From the NCBI GenBank assembly GCA_001790525.1, contig MGCU01000010.1:1-52133 (forward strand): a stretch of 52,133 nt of DNA, given 5' to 3'. Both the position numbers and the translations under genes were made by a program. This document shows, piece after piece, positions 50,996 to 52,133 of this stretch. Every line of letters begins with the position of its first letter. Positions within the stretch are counted from its first letter, which is position 1. The notes beneath the pieces were generated by a model, which was given only the letters and a program-made list of their open reading frames with translations, searched no databases and was not told where the DNA came from. Source of the DNA: Candidatus Saccharibacteria bacterium RIFCSPHIGHO2_12_FULL_47_16b (GTDB taxonomy: Bacteria; Patescibacteriota; Saccharimonadia; Saccharimonadales; UBA10212).

Positions 50996-51736
50996 ATGCG
51001 AACTTTAACAATAATGACTTGGAACGTGCTTTATAAAGAAAAGGCTGACAATATTCTGGAGTTAACTGGAAAGATTAATCCTGATATCTTGTGCTGCCAA
51101 GAAATAACTAAAAATTCATTCGTTAATCCCAAACGCGATATTCCTGAAGAGATAAGTCGAGTCCTGGGCGGCGAATACCGTTATCAATCTGTGGCAAACA
51201 CTTTGGAAGGTCAGCCCAGTGATATGGGCAATGCAATTTTTTCAAAGTTGCCAATCGTTACTGACACTAACCTACTGGTGCAAACCACCACCTCAGATAT
51301 AGATTGGAGTTATCAAAACCGCGGTTACGTTCAGGCCGAGATCAGAATCGGCCAGAAAATTTTAACAGTCGGCACCACTCATCTGTCATACGTTGATTAT
51401 TTTGTTGAAACTGATGCCAGAAATCGAGAGGCTGATAAACTCATAGAAGCTATCAAAAAGAAAAAGGAGCACTACATTTTAACAGGCGACTTTAACTCTG
51501 CGCCAGATTCAAAAACCATTAAGAGAATCGAAAAGATACTTAGATCCGCCGGTCCACCGCACACTCAAAATACTTTCTCAACTAAATTTTTTAAACATAA
51601 TGATTTCGTAGTGGATTCGCTCGACTGGCGCCTGGACTACATATTTACATCACCCGATATAAAAGTCTTATCTAGCAAAATTATTAAAACTGATTATTCC
51701 GACCACTTACCGGTTTTGGCCGAATTACAGCTATAA
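50996..51736 (+). CDS. Endonuclease/exonuclease/phosphatase-family hydrolase
   Basis: 246 residues. TIMTWNVLYKEKADNI (catalytic Asn), ILCCQEI (metal Glu), THLSYV, LTGDFNSAPDS (Asp/Asn) and SDHLPVLAEL (Asp-His) give a complete EEP active site. Family members cut DNA (Xth), RNA or phosphoinositides; the substrate is not predictable. No export signal. Sharing a promoter region with sbcB suggests nucleic-acid metabolism. Probably leaderless. Confidence 0.87.
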   Translation: MRTLTIMTWNVLYKEKADNILELTGKINPDILCCQEITKNSFVNPKRDIPEEISRVLGGEYRYQSVANTLEGQPSDMGNAIFSKLPIVTDTNLLVQTTTSDIDWSYQNRGYVQAEIRIGQKILTVGTTHLSYVDYFVETDARNREADKLIEAIKKKKEHYILTGDFNSAPDSKTIKRIEKILRSAGPPHTQNTFSTKFFKHNDFVVDSLDWRLDYIFTSPDIKVLSSKIIKTDYSDHLPVLAELQL

Positions 51737-51754
51737 ATAGCCTCGTGTCCAATA

Positions 51755-51760
51755 TATAAT
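51755..51760 (+). promoter_or_regulatory. -10 box of the right-edge structured leader
   Basis: TATAAT; start expected near 51767, about 180 bases before the downstream ATG. No strong -35. Confidence 0.5.
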
Positions 51761-51796
51761 GCTTATGTTGAACAAATAGGGTGGAGTTAAACTAAA

Positions 51797-51952
51797 ATGA
51801 CCCCGATTAAAAGTAATTTGCTAAAGCAAATTTCTGATTCGTTAAAGAATCAGACTTTTAACGGAGTCTATCCCGTTAGCCGGCCAGTTCGCGGACGTGT
51901 CATAGTTACACTTAACCATCCGACTTCGGCAGCTAGGAGGCTAACGGGATGA
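51797..51952 (+). CDS. Possible 51-residue upstream peptide overlapping structured leader
   Basis: An ORF open from ATG 51797 to TGA 51950-51952; the stop overlaps the downstream ATGATG. Sequence MTPIKSNLLKQISDSLKNQ at the start, RRLTG at the end, no family. GGAG lies ten bases upstream. The DNA is dominated by hairpins, so it may be an upstream ORF used for coupling or no gene at all. Confidence 0.35.
   Translation: MTPIKSNLLKQISDSLKNQTFNGVYPVSRPVRGRVIVTLNHPTSAARRLTG
51815..51950 (+). promoter_or_regulatory. Structured leader with start-codon-sequestering stem
   Basis: Hairpins AATTTGC-TAAA-GCAAATT (51815-51832) and CTGATTC-GTTAAA-GAATCAG (51834-51853); a competing AGACT/AGTCT (51852-51856 with 51865-51869). 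Then a perfect 12-bp stem, ATCCCGTTAGCC (51870-51881) with GGCTAACGGGAT (51939-51950), includes the last two bases of AGGAGG and two bases of the ATG at 51949. The 57-base interior can fold further (GTGT/ACAC, CCGA/TCGG). This is a translational-switch layout. Confidence 0.6.
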
Positions 51953-52133
51953 TGCCCAAACTTTATGCCGCCATTGAGGCAGCCATCGCCAGCGGCACAC
52001 CGCCGCAGTATCTGGCGTCGACGCTGACTTCTCAAGGCTGGCCGCCAGCTATGGTCAACCAGGCCATCAACGCTTACCTAGCCAGCCATGGCAGATTGCA
52101 GCAAAAAACTGGCTTCCGCGATTGGGTCAAAAA
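51949..52133 (+). CDS. N-terminal fragment of unknown protein (cut by window edge)
   Basis: MMPKLYAAIEAAIASGTPPQ then YLASTLTSQGWPPAMVNQAINAYL and a basic LQQKTGFRDWVK. This short helical N-terminal module (a G-x-P...L...GW...V..AI..YL pattern) resembles that found ahead of membrane domains in CPR proteins. AGGAGG is eight bases upstream but partly in the sequestering stem. The rest lies beyond the window. Confidence 0.6.
   Translation, partial: MMPKLYAAIEAAIASGTPPQYLASTLTSQGWPPAMVNQAINAYLASHGRLQQKTGFRDWVK

Overview
The window looks like a chromosomal segment of an ultra-small Patescibacteria/CPR bacterium, most probably Candidatus Saccharibacteria (TM7). This is inference, from compact housekeeping genes (short TrmD and UvrC, a bL32 without its usual C-terminal part, a 831-residue LeuRS), long acidic Ala/Pro tails on S16, KhpA and L25, many sigma70 -10 boxes only 6-10 bp from start codons (apparently leaderless mRNAs), and lineage-restricted small proteins beside core genes. 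The standard code fits all frames (UGA is stop). All tRNAs with a complete 3' end encode CCA. No CRISPR array, transposase or prophage is visible.

Layout. 1-6520: a CDP-alcohol phosphatidyltransferase fragment at the left edge, a GH63-like glycosidase divergent from a trehalose-6-phosphate synthase/phosphatase fusion, then an ATP-grasp-like protein with a HAD-fold protein, tRNA-Gln and a VIT/CCC1 metal transporter. 6700-18320 is mostly minus strand: Mn-SOD, trmD, khpA, rpsP, rnc, a Nudix protein, nusB, rpmF (too short for most ORF callers), leuS, ddl, a murF-like ligase and an alpha/beta hydrolase. 18360-18750 holds an intact tRNA-Ala lying between two halves of another tRNA-Ala-like gene. 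18770-24570 is a metal-handling block: a coupled minus operon (ArsR-YHS regulator, three tiny membrane proteins, CopB-type ATPase), divergent from a plus operon for membrane/extracytoplasmic thiol chemistry (CxxC membrane protein, CcdA-like, redoxin, His-rich anchored protein). 24600-31260: tRNA-Ala, a probable novel structured RNA, a HAM1 pyrophosphatase, ligA, htpX and lemA. 31300-37180: a D,D-carboxypeptidase, an FAD-linked oxidase, seven tRNAs, a GC-richer glycosyltransferase and apt. 37200-46145: a peptide-binding protein, secG, a holin-like protein, uvrC, an ABC exporter with an attenuator-like leader, L25 and DedA. 46170-52133: uvrA, sbcB, an EEP-family hydrolase, and at the right edge a gene whose start codon lies inside a perfect 12-bp stem.

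How the parts fit. Many genes serve the envelope (ddl, murF, D,D-carboxypeptidase, DedA, SecG, peptide-binding protein, CDP-alcohol transferase), translation, and DNA repair (uvrA, uvrC, ligA, sbcB). Stress functions are SOD, trehalose, copper export, thiol chemistry, HtpX and LemA. The most unusual content is RNA-like or structural rather than protein-coding: a promoter-to-terminator structured RNA with a second related hairpin at uvrA, two tRNA operons sharing a homologous leader of about 130 nt, a two-copy hairpin family whose stems co-vary, a tRNA-Gly with U19-A56, a tRNA-Cys with a non-canonical T-loop, and the sequestering leader at 51.8-51.95 kb. Everything here was read by eye; no homology or folding software was run.
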